A stretch of DNA of 64,000 nt from Erythrobacter litoralis. Lineage in GTDB: Bacteria > Pseudomonadota > Alphaproteobacteria > Sphingomonadales > Sphingomonadaceae. Position numbers and translations under genes: made by a program. Numbering within the stretch: position 1 is the stretch's first letter; each line of letters starts with the position of its first letter. The notes below the pieces were generated by a model. The model was not told the DNA's origin. It worked only from the letters and a program-made list of their open reading frames with translations, and ran no database searches. Of the stretch, positions 1 to 8,882 are shown in pieces. The stretch is from the NCBI RefSeq assembly GCF_001719165.1, contig NZ_CP017057.1, positions 1,240,001-1,304,000 of the forward strand, given 5' to 3'.

Positions 1-414
<414 letters not shown>

Positions 415-429
415 CGCCGGGCGCGGGCC

Positions 430-1530
430 ATGCTCGAGCTGGCGATCATTCTTCCGACGCTCAACGAGCGCGGCAACCTTGCCTCGCTGGTCGAGCGGAT
501 CGATGGCGCGTTGGGGCCGATGCTGGGGGATGGGGGCTGGGAAGTCCTGATAGTCGACGACGACAGCCGGGACGGCACGGCGGACGAGGCGCGCGCGCTG
601 GCGCTAACGGACCGGCGCGTGCGGGTGATCCAGCGGATCGGGCGGCGCGGCCTCGCCAGCGCGGCGATGGAGGGTTTCTGCGCCACCGCCGCTCCTTTCG
701 CCGCCGTGATGGACGCCGATCACCAGCACGATCCGGCGCTGCTGCCGAAAATGCTCGCCGCGCTGAAAGCCGGGGAGGCGGAGGTCTGCGTCGCCAGCCG
801 CTTTGCCGAAGGGGCGAGCACGGCGAACTGGGCCGATCCGGAACGCGAAAAGCTCTCCGGCCTTGCCAACCGCGTCGCGCGCGCGCTGACGGGCGTCGAT
901 CTGACCGATCCGATGAGCGGCTATTTCATGCTCCCGACCGCGACCGCGCGCGCCATGGTCCCGCGCCTTTCGGGGATCGGCTTCAAGATCCTGCTCGATC
1001 TCCTCGCCACATCGGACCGGCCCTTGCGCGTGAAGGAATTCCCGCTCGATTTCGCCGCACGGCGCGAAGGCACTAGCAAACTGGACCGCGCGATCCTGTT
1101 CGATTTTCTCGCCGGGCTCTATGACCGGACGATGGGCCGCCTCGTCCCCACCCGTTTCGCCCTGTTCGGCACGGTCGGCGCGCTGGGCGTGATTGTTCAT
1201 TTCGCGGTGCTTTCTGCGCTGCTCCTCGTGTTCGAGGAAGGCTTTACTCTCGCGCAGGGCGCGGCGGTGCTGGTGGCGATGAGCTTCAATTTCTGGCTCA
1301 ACAATTACCTTACCTATCGCGACCAGCGGCTGAAGGGCTGGGGCGCGGTGCTGCGCGGCTGGCTGGGTTTCTGCGGAACTTGCGCGATCGGCGGCTTCGC
1401 CAACGTGGCGGTGGCGACCTTGCTCGAATCGCAGGGGCTGTTCTGGGCGTTCGCTGCGCTGGCCGGGATCCTGGTCGGGTCGGTCTGGAACTATGCGCTC
1501 TCCAGCCGCTTCGTCTGGGGTCGGTTCTAG
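430..1530 (+). CDS. GT2 glycosyltransferase (polyprenyl-phosphate mannose synthase type) fused to GtrA membrane domain
   Basis: A 366-residue fusion. Residues 1 to about 235 are a GT-A fold family 2 transferase of the dolichyl-phosphate mannose synthase type: PTLNE near the N-terminus, VDDDSRDGT, and the DADHQHDP metal/sugar-nucleotide motif. From about residue 240 a GtrA-like domain of about four membrane helices follows, ending in the FNFWLNNYLTYRD and SSRFVWGRF segments usual for that domain. Such enzymes load a sugar from a nucleotide donor onto polyprenyl phosphate and help flip it. The neighbouring convergent gene encodes an enzyme that uses this kind of lipid donor. The sugar cannot be told from sequence. 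Confidence 0.88.
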   Translation: MLELAIILPTLNERGNLASLVERIDGALGPMLGDGGWEVLIVDDDSRDGTADEARALALTDRRVRVIQRIGRRGLASAAMEGFCATAAPFAAVMDADHQHDPALLPKMLAALKAGEAEVCVASRFAEGASTANWADPEREKLSGLANRVARALTGVDLTDPMSGYFMLPTATARAMVPRLSGIGFKILLDLLATSDRPLRVKEFPLDFAARREGTSKLDRAILFDFLAGLYDRTMGRLVPTRFALFGTVGALGVIVHFAVLSALLLVFEEGFTLAQGAAVLVAMSFNFWLNNYLTYRDQRLKGWGAVLRGWLGFCGTCAIGGFANVAVATLLESQGLFWAFAALAGILVGSVWNYALSSRFVWGRF

Positions 1531-2885
1531 CGCCAGCCCGAAATCCAGGTCCAGTCGGCAAAGCTCATCGGCCCGTCCAATGGCGCGGCGGAGAGGACTT
1601 TCCAGAACAGCGCGAAGAAAAGCGCGCTCCCAAGCGGCACCGCCCAGCCGAGCCAGCGCAGCCGCTCCACCTGGCGCAGGTTCGACAGCGCCAGCGCGAG
1701 CGCGGCCAGCAGGAACACGCTTGGCATCATGTAGTGGTAATAGAACTGCACCGGCTTGGGCGCGATCACCCACAGGCCGAGGCTCGCGGCATAGCCGATC
1801 ACCGCCGCGACCTTGGCCCATTCGCGCCGCCACAATCCGGTCACCATGCACCACACCAGCGCGAACAGGCCAAGGAGCATGGTCAGCGGGTTGCCGATCA
1901 GCAGCACCCCGCGCTGGGCCCCGTCGGCGAATTCGTAGAGATACCAGATGCCGCGCGTGTTCGTGACCCATTGGGCCCAGGTGCTCTGGTAACTGTGAGG
2001 GGCCATGACCGAGCGCTGCAGGTCGAGAATCTCGCGGTGGAATTCGACCAGGCCGAAGGGAAACAGCTCTCCTGCAAACGGCGATGGGCGCAGGGGCGTG
2101 CCCATCCAGTAGCCCGGCAGGAAGGTGAGCGCATAGACCGCAAGCGGGACGAGGCCGAGCCACGCGAACGCCTCGATCAGGCTCACGCCCGGCACCGGGA
2201 TGCCCCGGCGGCTCATCAGCAGGCGGCGCCGTCCGGCAGAAAGGCGCGCGGCGAAGAAGGCGAGGCCGGGCAGCATGGCCAGGGCAATCGCGTTCCATTT
2301 CGCCCCGAGCGCGCAGCCGATCGCCAGGCCGCAAAGCGCGAGCCGCCAGCGGCCGGTCTCCGGCTCGCGGATGGCGGCGGCAAAGGCCCACGCGGCAAGC
2401 GCGAGGAAAGCGGCCATGAAGATATCGAGCATGGCGATGCGCGACTGGACGAAGAGGTGAAAGCCGCTCGCCAGCAATACGCCAAAGGCGATGGTGGCAT
2501 AGCGGTCCATGCTCGCATGCCAAATCGCCCGCATGCTCGCCGCCACCACGAGCGTGCCCGCGACAAGCGGCGTGATCCGCCAGCCGAGCGGCCCGTCGCC
2601 GAAAACCGCGATGCCGAGAGCGATCACCTCCTTGCCAAGAAGCGGGTGCTCGCGGTTGAGATATGGTCCGCCTTCGAGCAGCGCCCGGGCGGCGGGGAGA
2701 TAATGCACCTCGTCGAAATAGGGCGCGGAAGGGACGGTCAGCCGGATGCTCGCCAGCGCGGCGAATACGATCGGGAGTGCGAGGCACCATGCCCACGGAT
2801 CGCGGGCATGTTCGGGCGGGCCGCCATGATCGACAGGATGACGATCGGGCGGAAGAGCGACAGGCGGGGCGGCGACCTCATGCAT
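1527..2885 (-). CDS. PMT/ArnT-type polyprenyl-phosphate-sugar:protein or lipid glycosyltransferase
   Basis: An integral membrane protein of 452 residues with about ten hydrophobic segments. The first periplasmic loop has FDEVHY (residues 57-62), the acidic pair required in the PMT superfamily, followed by REHPLLGK (78-85), matching the conserved E/H-P motif of PMT_2 and ArnT proteins. The superfamily transfers mannose or a related sugar from a polyprenyl-phosphate donor on the periplasmic side. I chose the ATG at 2885 because upstream codons to 3155 are Arg/Ala-rich and do not resemble the family. Its stop overlaps the stop of the convergent GT2-GtrA gene in one CTAG. Acceptor unknown. Confidence 0.85.
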   Translation of the reverse strand: MHEVAAPPVALPPDRHPVDHGGPPEHARDPWAWCLALPIVFAALASIRLTVPSAPYFDEVHYLPAARALLEGGPYLNREHPLLGKEVIALGIAVFGDGPLGWRITPLVAGTLVVAASMRAIWHASMDRYATIAFGVLLASGFHLFVQSRIAMLDIFMAAFLALAAWAFAAAIREPETGRWRLALCGLAIGCALGAKWNAIALAMLPGLAFFAARLSAGRRRLLMSRRGIPVPGVSLIEAFAWLGLVPLAVYALTFLPGYWMGTPLRPSPFAGELFPFGLVEFHREILDLQRSVMAPHSYQSTWAQWVTNTRGIWYLYEFADGAQRGVLLIGNPLTMLLGLFALVWCMVTGLWRREWAKVAAVIGYAASLGLWVIAPKPVQFYYHYMMPSVFLLAALALALSNLRQVERLRWLGWAVPLGSALFFALFWKVLSAAPLDGPMSFADWTWISGWR

Positions 2886-2944
2886 GGCTGAGGCCGGGCT
2901 TACGAAAGCGCCGCTCGCCCTGCAAGACGGATTGCCAGCCGGGT

Positions 2945-3364
2945 TCAGGCGGAGGGCGAAGTTGCCTCGGGCGCGCCGCGCGCTTCGAGCCAGAACAGCC
3001 GCGCGCACAGGGCGAGCAGGCCGATGCTCGCCGTCGTAACGACGAACAGCCCCCAGAGCGGCAGGTTCATGCCCGCCGCCCGTGCCCGCGGGGCGATGAG
3101 CACGAGCGCGATCGTGACGGCGATAAGCAGGTCCCACCAGACCTGCACGCCCCACAGATTGGCAGTGTGGTTCTCCCAGACCGGCAACACCCCCTCGCTC
3201 GCGAGGACGACAGCGGTGAATGCCGCGAAACCCGCGGAAAGGGCGGCGGCGAGATGCGCGTTGGCGCGCGCCTGCGGGCGGGCGAGGACAAACCCGATTG
3301 CGATCAGCGCCCCGGCGATGCCGGCGATGAACAGGATGACTTGCGGCGTGATTTCGAGGGGCAT
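2945..3364 (-). CDS. small four-helix membrane protein, unknown function
   Basis: A 139-residue protein with about four hydrophobic helices (residues 8-28, 36-58, 74-92 and 100-122) and short polar ends. No catalytic motif is visible and I do not recognise the family. It starts at an ATG only 80 bases from the divergent TetR regulator gene, and the gap contains two matching palindromes. The usual reading of this arrangement is that the regulator controls both itself and this gene, which suggests an inducible membrane function such as efflux or stress protection; this is inference. Confidence 0.7.
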   Translation of the reverse strand: MPLEITPQVILFIAGIAGALIAIGFVLARPQARANAHLAAALSAGFAAFTAVVLASEGVLPVWENHTANLWGVQVWWDLLIAVTIALVLIAPRARAAGMNLPLWGLFVVTTASIGLLALCARLFWLEARGAPEATSPSA

Positions 3365-3386
3365 TGCGGGGGTCTTTCCAGTCTTG

Positions 3387-3434
3387 GCGTAGCGATTGCT
3401 ACGCAGGCTTGTAGCGCAATGTAGCGGACGCTAC
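3387..3434. promoter_or_regulatory. two GTAGC-N4-GCTAC palindromes (likely TetR operators)
   Basis: GCGTAGC-GATT-GCTACGC lies at 3387-3404 and GTAGC-GGAC-GCTAC at 3421-3434. The two centres are 32 bases apart, about three helical turns. A further GTAGC half site lies between them, so CTTGTAGC at 3408-3415 also pairs with GCTACAAG at 3430-3437. The pair sits in the divergent gap between the membrane protein and the TetR gene. Binding by that TetR protein is inferred from position and symmetry. Confidence 0.7.
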
Positions 3435-3443
3435 AAGATCGGC

Positions 3444-3983
3444 ATGAGAAAAACGCCGATGTCCCGTGAGACGCTGCTACCGAAGCTTGCCGCCCATGTG
3501 CTCGAACACGGCCTTGCGGGCGCGAGCCTGCGCCCGCTCGCGCGCGCGGCGGGGACGAGCGACCGGATGCTTATCTATCATTTCGGGAGCAAGGCCGAAC
3601 TCGTGGCCGACCTGCTCGCCTTCCTCGCGGAGCGCTATGCCGCGGCGTTGGACGGCGCCATGGGCGATACGCCCGCGGCCACCCGGCAGGAAGTCGCCGC
3701 GCGTATCCTCGCCCGGGCGCGCGAGGAGGCGATGCAGCCCTTCATGGCGCTGTGGTGGGAAATCGTCGCGGGTGCGGTGCGCGACCTTCCCGGCTACCGC
3801 GAGGCGGCGGGCGCGGTGATGGACCGGATGCTCGAATGGCTCGAGGGGCAGATGCCGGCAGGCGATCCCGATCCCGAAGGCGGCGCGCGCTATCTCCTTA
3901 CCCTGATCGAGGGGGCGATGATGCTCACGGCTGCCGGACGCCCGCGTTTCGCGCGCGAGGGGCTCAATGCGAGCGGCCTGTGA
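3444..3983 (+). CDS. TetR/AcrR family transcriptional regulator
   Basis: A 179-residue protein. Residues about 8-55 form a TetR-type helix-turn-helix (…SLRPLARAAGTSDRMLIYHF then GSKAEL), the typical last helix with the YHF signature. The rest is a helical ligand-binding domain with no assignable effector. I start at the ATG at 3444 because the alternative TTG at 3396 lies inside the first operator palindrome. Divergent from the small membrane protein gene and followed by metZ on the same strand after 58 bases; membership of one transcript with metZ is possible but unproven. Confidence 0.88.
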   Translation: MRKTPMSRETLLPKLAAHVLEHGLAGASLRPLARAAGTSDRMLIYHFGSKAELVADLLAFLAERYAAALDGAMGDTPAATRQEVAARILARAREEAMQPFMALWWEIVAGAVRDLPGYREAAGAVMDRMLEWLEGQMPAGDPDPEGGARYLLTLIEGAMMLTAAGRPRFAREGLNASGL

Positions 3984-4041
3984 CACCTGCCTGCAAGCCG
4001 CGCTTGTAAGCGACCCTGCCACCGCCTAATCGCTTGCCCCC

Positions 4042-5259
4042 ATGAAGAAGACGACCGGAATGGACCGCAAGGTCACGCAGAAATGGCGCCCCGCGACCCA
4101 GGCCGTGCGCGGGGGCACGTGGCGCAGCGATCATGGCGAGACGAGCGAGGCGATGTTCCTCACCTCGGGCTATTCCTACGACGATGCCCAGACCGTCGCC
4201 GACCGGTTTGCGGGCGAAGCCGAGGGCATGACCTATTCGCGCCTCCAGAACCCGACCGTTGCCATGCTAGAAGAACGCATTGCCCTTATCGAGGGCGCGG
4301 AAAGCTGCCGCGCGCAGGCGAGCGGGATGGCGGCGATGACCGCGGCTCTCTTGTGCCAGCTTTCCACCGGCGACCACTGCGTTTCCGCCCGCGCCGCGTT
4401 CGGTTCGTGCCGCTGGCTGGTCGACAACCTCCTGCCGCGCTTCGGGATCGAAACGACCGTCATCGACAGCGCCGACAATGCCGCATGGGAAGCCGCGATC
4501 CGGCCCAACACCAGGGTGTTCTTCTTCGAAACCCCGGCGAACCCGACGCTCGACATCGTTGACCTGCAATTCGTCTGCGACCTCGCTCGCGCGCGCGGGA
4601 TCACGACCGTGGTCGACAACGCCTTCGCCACGCCCGTGCTCCAGCGCCCGATGGAATTTGGCGCGGACGTGGTGGCTTACAGCGCGACCAAGATGATGGA
4701 CGGGCAGGGCAGGGTGCTCGCGGGCGCGATCTGTTCCTCGAAGCGGTGGATCGACGAGGTCCTCATGCCCTTCCAGCGCAACACCGGCCCGGCGCTTTCT
4801 GCCTTCAATGCGTGGGTGGTCCTCAAGGGGCTCGAGACGCTGGACCTGCGCGCCCACCGCCAAAGCGCGAATGCGGTCGCTCTTGGCCGTTTCATGGAGA
4901 AACGGATCGACGCGGCGGGCGGGCACATGCTCCACCCCGGCCTCTCGAGCCACCCGCGCCACAAGCTGGCGATGCAGCAAATGGACGCGACAGGACCGAT
5001 ATTCGCATTCGACGTGGGCACCCGGGAAAGGGCCTTCGCGCTGCTCGACGCGCTCGAACTGATCGATATCTCGAACAATATCGGTGATGCGAAGACGCTG
5101 ATGTGCCACCCGGCCTCGACCACCCACGCGAACATGGGCGATGAGGCGCGCGGCGAGATGGGCGTCACCGACGGCCTCATCCGGATCAATGTCGGGCTGG
5201 AGGATATCGCCGACCTTACCGAGGACATGGACCGCGCGCTCGCCGCCGCAGGGATCTGA
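4042..5259 (+). CDS. metZ: O-succinylhomoserine sulfhydrylase
   Basis: A 405-residue PLP enzyme of the Cys/Met metabolism family. It makes homocysteine from O-succinylhomoserine and sulfide in methionine synthesis. The Schiff-base lysine is K217 in YSATKMMDGQGR, the PLP-ring aspartate is D192 in VVDNAFATP, and the YSRLQNPT segment binds cofactor phosphate from the partner subunit. The MMDGQGR continuation after the lysine fits MetZ better than cystathionine gamma-synthase, which usually has a YINGHSD-like segment. No clear ribosome-binding site precedes the ATG; M7 at 4060 is an alternative start. The 58-base leader is too short for a SAM riboswitch. Confidence 0.88.
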   Translation: MKKTTGMDRKVTQKWRPATQAVRGGTWRSDHGETSEAMFLTSGYSYDDAQTVADRFAGEAEGMTYSRLQNPTVAMLEERIALIEGAESCRAQASGMAAMTAALLCQLSTGDHCVSARAAFGSCRWLVDNLLPRFGIETTVIDSADNAAWEAAIRPNTRVFFFETPANPTLDIVDLQFVCDLARARGITTVVDNAFATPVLQRPMEFGADVVAYSATKMMDGQGRVLAGAICSSKRWIDEVLMPFQRNTGPALSAFNAWVVLKGLETLDLRAHRQSANAVALGRFMEKRIDAAGGHMLHPGLSSHPRHKLAMQQMDATGPIFAFDVGTRERAFALLDALELIDISNNIGDAKTLMCHPASTTHANMGDEARGEMGVTDGLIRINVGLEDIADLTEDMDRALAAAGI

Positions 5260-5274
5260 CACGCAAATGCAAAG

Positions 5275-5515
5275 GGCCGGGCCCTCCGCTTGTGCCTCGG
5301 TTGAGAGAGCGAAAGGCCCGGCCGGTGCACATGACGGCTGCCTGAAGGCAGGACCGCTCGGAAACGACCTGTCAGGAACCGTGCCGGTAAAGGCCTTGAG
5401 GTCCCCGAAGACCTGACCCTTTTGGCCCCCGTGCCCTAAGAAAACCCGCAGGATTTCGGGTAACGCTGCATCAACCACGTTTCCGCAAGGGGTGGGCGTG
5501 GTTGTGCGGCGCAGC
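5275..5515 (+). other. structured gap between metZ and the SulP gene (possible ncRNA or leader)
   Basis: The 333-base gap carries no credible ORF but several strong inverted repeats: GGCCGGGCC at 5275-5283 with GGCCCGGCC at 5315-5323; a two-level stem in which TGACGG (5332-5337) pairs with CCTGTCA (5368-5374) around the hairpin CTGCC-TGAA-GGCAG (5338-5351); AGGTC-CCCGAA-GACCT (5399-5414); and CAACCACG (5472-5479) with CGTGGTTG (5497-5504), extended by GCTGC (5465-5469)/GCAGC (5511-5515). It matches no RNA family I can recognise. The last stem ends 77 bases before the transporter start and could be its leader. Confidence 0.35.
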
Positions 5516-5592
5516 ATATTTCGTTAAAGGTCCGGCTCACATTCACGTGCCCGATCATGCGAACGGGCCCAGGTATCCCGGAAATCCCGTCA

Positions 5593-7107
5593 ATGACTCC
5601 AGACCGCTCCTCCGCGGCCACCTTCCGCCGCGACTGGCAAAAGGATTGGTTCGCCCAGCCCCGCGCCGACATGCTCGCCGGCATCGTCGTCGCGCTCGCT
5701 CTCATACCCGAGGCGATCGGATTTGCCCTGATCGCGGGCGTCGATCCCAGCGTCGGCCTCTACGCCTCGGTCGTGATCGCGATGGTGATCGCCTTCACCG
5801 GCGGTCGGCCCGGCATGATCTCGGCGGCGACCGCGGCGGTCGCGGTGGTGGTGATCCCGCTGGTGCGCGAATACGGGGTCGAATATCTCTTTGCCGCGAC
5901 GATCCTGATGGGCGTGTTCCAGGCGATCGCGGCGGTGCTGCGGCTTGACCTGCTGATGCAATTCGTCAGCCGCAGCGTCATCACCGGCTTCGTCAACGCG
6001 CTCGCCATTCTCATCTTCATGGCACAGATCCCGCAGCTCACCGGCGTCGGGGTCGAGACCTATGTAATGGTCGCGGCAGGCCTTGCGATCATCTACCTCT
6101 TCCCGCGCGTGACCAAGGCGGTGCCGAGCCCGCTGGTCGCGATCCTGCTGCTGACGGGCGCGGCGATCTGGTTGGGCCTTCCGGTCAACACGGTGGCGGG
6201 CGAGGGCGAATTGCCCGACGGCCTGCCGTTCTTCGGCTTGCCGGACGTGCCGCTGACGATGGAAACCTTGCGCATCATCGCGCCATATTCCGCCACCATG
6301 GCCGCCGTGGGCCTGCTCGAAAGCCTGCTGACCGCGCAGATCGTCGACGACATGACCCACACCGACAGCGACAAGCGCCGCGAATGCGCCGGACAGGGCG
6401 GGGCGAATGTCCTTGCGGCGGTGTTCGGCGGGATGGGCGGCTGCGCGATGATCGGGCAGTCGGTCATCAATGTCGCGAGCGGCGGGCGCGGGCGGCTGTC
6501 GACCTTCACGGCAGGAGCGTTCCTGCTGTTCCTTCTTACCGTGCTCGGGGACTGGGTCGGGCAGGTGCCGATGCCGGCACTCGTCGCGGTGATGATCATG
6601 GTGTCGATCGGGACGTTCTCTTGGAACTCGATCCCCAACCTCAGGCGCCACCCACCGACCTCGAGCGCGGTGATGATCGCGACCGTCGTTGTCGTGGTGT
6701 GGACCCATGACCTCGCGCTGGGCGTGCTGACGGGCGTGCTGCTGTCGGGCATCTTCTTTGCAGGCAAGGTGCGCAACCTGTTCGATGTCGAACGCATTCG
6801 CCGGCCCCATTCGGCGGTCTATGTCGTCACCGGCGAGATTTTCTTCGCCAGCGTCGACAAGTTCATCGAGAAGCTCGGCCCCGAAAGCGCTTACGAGGAC
6901 GCGGCGCACAACGTCGTGATCGACGTGTCCAAGGCGCATTTCTGGGACATCTCGGCGATCGGCGCGCTCGAAAAGGTGGTCGAGAGGATGCGTCGCAACG
7001 GGCGGCACACGCGGGTCGTCGGATTGAACCAGGCGAGCGCGGACCTGTTCGACAGGTTCGCGCTGGAGGACCGGACGGGTCTCGAACTCGGACTGGCCCC
7101 GCACTGA
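5593..7107 (+). CDS. SulP/SLC26-family anion transporter with STAS domain
   Basis: A 504-residue inner-membrane protein. About ten to twelve hydrophobic helices (residues about 25-395) include ALIPEAIGFALIAGVDP, the first SulP signature region, and GGMGGCAMIGQSVINVASGGRGR. The C-terminal 90 residues are a STAS domain (VIDVSKAHFWDISAIGALEK). The family moves sulfate, bicarbonate or other anions, usually with Na+ or H+ or by exchange; the substrate here is not determined. Placement after metZ makes sulfate tempting, but the gap is long and structured. I prefer the ATG at 5593 over 5557 because the family begins shortly before the RRDW-type segment. Confidence 0.88.
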   Translation: MTPDRSSAATFRRDWQKDWFAQPRADMLAGIVVALALIPEAIGFALIAGVDPSVGLYASVVIAMVIAFTGGRPGMISAATAAVAVVVIPLVREYGVEYLFAATILMGVFQAIAAVLRLDLLMQFVSRSVITGFVNALAILIFMAQIPQLTGVGVETYVMVAAGLAIIYLFPRVTKAVPSPLVAILLLTGAAIWLGLPVNTVAGEGELPDGLPFFGLPDVPLTMETLRIIAPYSATMAAVGLLESLLTAQIVDDMTHTDSDKRRECAGQGGANVLAAVFGGMGGCAMIGQSVINVASGGRGRLSTFTAGAFLLFLLTVLGDWVGQVPMPALVAVMIMVSIGTFSWNSIPNLRRHPPTSSAVMIATVVVVVWTHDLALGVLTGVLLSGIFFAGKVRNLFDVERIRRPHSAVYVVTGEIFFASVDKFIEKLGPESAYEDAAHNVVIDVSKAHFWDISAIGALEKVVERMRRNGRHTRVVGLNQASADLFDRFALEDRTGLELGLAPH

Positions 7108-7248
7108 TTTTAGCGCAGCCCATCCGGGCTGTGACATCCTCGTCTCCCGGGGCGCTGCGGCCGGCCGCTTGGCCCCCCGTGCCGGGGACTGTTGCCGCAT
7201 CGGACCGGACGTGCAATCGCTCGCGCTGCAATTGGATGGAGCCGCCGC

Positions 7249-7869
7249 ATGAGCAAGAGCGTCGAACTGGTCTTCGATTTCGTCAGCCCCAACCTCTATC
7301 TCGTCTGGTGGCCGCTGCGTGAAATCTGCGCCCGCTGCGATGCCGAACTGGTCGTCGCGCCCGTGTTCCTCGCGGGAATGCACCGCATCACGGGCAATGC
7401 CCCGCCGATGATCCGCGATAAGGACGTGAGGGGCAAGAACGAATACGCCCAGCTCGAAATGGACCGCTTCATCGCGAAGCACGGCCTCACGCAATACCGC
7501 CTGCACCCGCAATTCCCGTTCAATTCGATCACGCTGCAACGCATGCTTGTGGCCGCCTGCGAGGACGGGCGCGGGGTGCAGTTCGCCGAGGGTCTGCTTC
7601 GCCCGATCTGGGAGGACGGCATTGACGTGACCGACCCGCAGGCGCTCGGGCAGGCGATCGCGGCGGCGGGGTTCGATCCGCAGGCGCTGCTGGCTCGCGC
7701 CCAGGACGAGGCGGTGAAGGCGAAACTGGCCGCAAACACCGATCAGATGGTCGAACGCGGCGCTTTCGGCATTCCCACCATGTTCGTCGGGCCCAAAGGT
7801 GGCAGGACCGAAATGTTCTTCGGCAAGGAACGGCTGGATCAGGTCGAGGACGAGCTGGCGAAGGGGTGA
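7249..7869 (+). CDS. 2-hydroxychromene-2-carboxylate isomerase family protein (DsbA fold)
   Basis: A 206-residue DsbA-like protein of the HCCA isomerase/kappa-class GST group. FDFVSPNLYL near the N-terminus has the serine that takes the place of the redox cysteine and contacts glutathione in this group, and FGIPTMFVGP near residue 180 has the usual cis-proline. The inserted helical domain lies between. Members isomerise hydroxychromene carboxylates in naphthalene breakdown, but most genomic copies lie outside such pathways, as here, so the substrate is open. A GGATGGA ribosome-binding site lies 8 bases before the ATG at 7249. Confidence 0.82.
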   Translation: MSKSVELVFDFVSPNLYLVWWPLREICARCDAELVVAPVFLAGMHRITGNAPPMIRDKDVRGKNEYAQLEMDRFIAKHGLTQYRLHPQFPFNSITLQRMLVAACEDGRGVQFAEGLLRPIWEDGIDVTDPQALGQAIAAAGFDPQALLARAQDEAVKAKLAANTDQMVERGAFGIPTMFVGPKGGRTEMFFGKERLDQVEDELAKG

Positions 7870-7877
7870 ACACGCTG

Positions 7878-7916
7878 CCGTTGCACCGGGACCGGATCGG
7901 TCGAAGTCGGCAACGG
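7878..7916 (+). terminator. possible weak terminator after the isomerase gene
   Basis: CCGTTGC at 7878-7884 pairs with GCAACGG at 7910-7916, and the interior can form a second ACCG/CGGT stem. The run after it (TCCCTTAG) is only weakly T-rich, so termination would be inefficient. It lies 9 bases after the isomerase stop. Confidence 0.35.
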
Positions 7917-7970
7917 TCCCTTAGTTGACCCGATCATGCCGATGTGTTTGATTTTCTGTTCTTGACGCCG

Positions 7971-8765
7971 ATGTCGGAGGTCAGGACCGAGCACGGGGCA
8001 GGTCTTTCGGGGATGCAGTACTTTCTGATTGATTTCCTGTCGCGTTTCAACGCGGCTGGCGGGAGGGACGAAAAATGGCGCTGCCTCGTCGATACCTATG
8101 CCGAATTGGGCTTCAACGTCGTCAACTATACGGTGTTTCCCAACACCGATGATCACGGCGCCCCGGTCTTCATTGAGAACTTTCGCAATGGCTGGAGCGA
8201 ACATTACGCTGCGCAGGATTATGGCAGCGTTGACGCGCTGATACCTCACGTCCTCACGAGCAACCTGCCTGCCCTGATGTACGGCGTGGATGAACGCCAG
8301 CCGCTTTTCTGGTGCGAAAAGGGAAGGCAACTGATCGCCGAGGCCAAGGATGCAGGCATGGAGCGGGCGATCGGTTTTTCCCACCGCAATGCCGATGGCG
8401 TCATCGACGGGGGAGTGGCGCTTGGTAGCGATATGCTTTCGGCCAAGGATTTCGCTTTGACGGTGCAGGAAAAGCTGCCGCTGCTCTACACGATCTATTC
8501 GATCGCCTACAACGAACTGCATCCCGAACTAAGGCAGGTTTCGGCGCGCGAAGCGGTGAACCTGTCTGCGCGCCAGCACGATATTCTGATGGGGCTCTGG
8601 GATGGGCTGCCCAACAAGCAGATCGCCGAACGGCTCGGCGTGACGGAAGTGACCGTGTCATTCCATCTCAGGCAATTGCGCGAAAAGCTGGGTTGCCGGC
8701 TCAATCGGGAAATCATCCCGAGGGCATATCGCTGCGGTTTGCTCGGCAATCCGGCGCGGGGCTGA
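7971..8765 (+). CDS. LuxR-family regulator with autoinducer-binding-like domain (LuxR solo)
   Basis: About 265 residues. The N-terminal half resembles the acyl-homoserine-lactone-binding fold, and the C-terminus (about residues 195-255) is a LuxR/FixJ helix-turn-helix with LSARQHDILMGLWDG, NKQIAERLGV and TVSFHLRQLREKL. The pocket positions W and Y (NGWSEHY) and the key aspartate (YGSVD) are kept, but the proline after that aspartate is alanine and the second tryptophan is missing, so a non-AHL ligand is possible. No luxI-like gene lies in the window. The start is uncertain: GTG 7944, ATG 7971 and ATG 8013 are all in frame, and a TTGACC at 7925 favours one of the later ones. Confidence 0.82.
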   Translation: MSEVRTEHGAGLSGMQYFLIDFLSRFNAAGGRDEKWRCLVDTYAELGFNVVNYTVFPNTDDHGAPVFIENFRNGWSEHYAAQDYGSVDALIPHVLTSNLPALMYGVDERQPLFWCEKGRQLIAEAKDAGMERAIGFSHRNADGVIDGGVALGSDMLSAKDFALTVQEKLPLLYTIYSIAYNELHPELRQVSAREAVNLSARQHDILMGLWDGLPNKQIAERLGVTEVTVSFHLRQLREKLGCRLNREIIPRAYRCGLLGNPARG

Positions 8766-8882
8766 CCCGCATCGAACGGTCGGCGAGCTTTATCTTTTTA
8801 TAGGTTAGGCGCCGCACCGGGCGTCTCTAGACCTCTTGCAGGGGCCGGTTTCCCGGTCTCCGGAACAGGGTCTGGAGGCAAG

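Noticed and set aside
604..2796. Open frame of about 730 codons spanning the GT2 and PMT genes
   Set aside because: It crosses two well-supported genes in a non-coding frame and is Arg/Ala-rich without motifs.
3984..4041. SAM riboswitch before metZ
   Set aside because: Only 58 bases are available and they show none of the SAM-II or SAM/SAH core motifs.
5590..7539. Open frame of about 650 codons opposite the SulP transporter
   Set aside because: His/Arg/Asp-rich sequence typical of an antisense shadow; the transporter has clear helices and a STAS domain.
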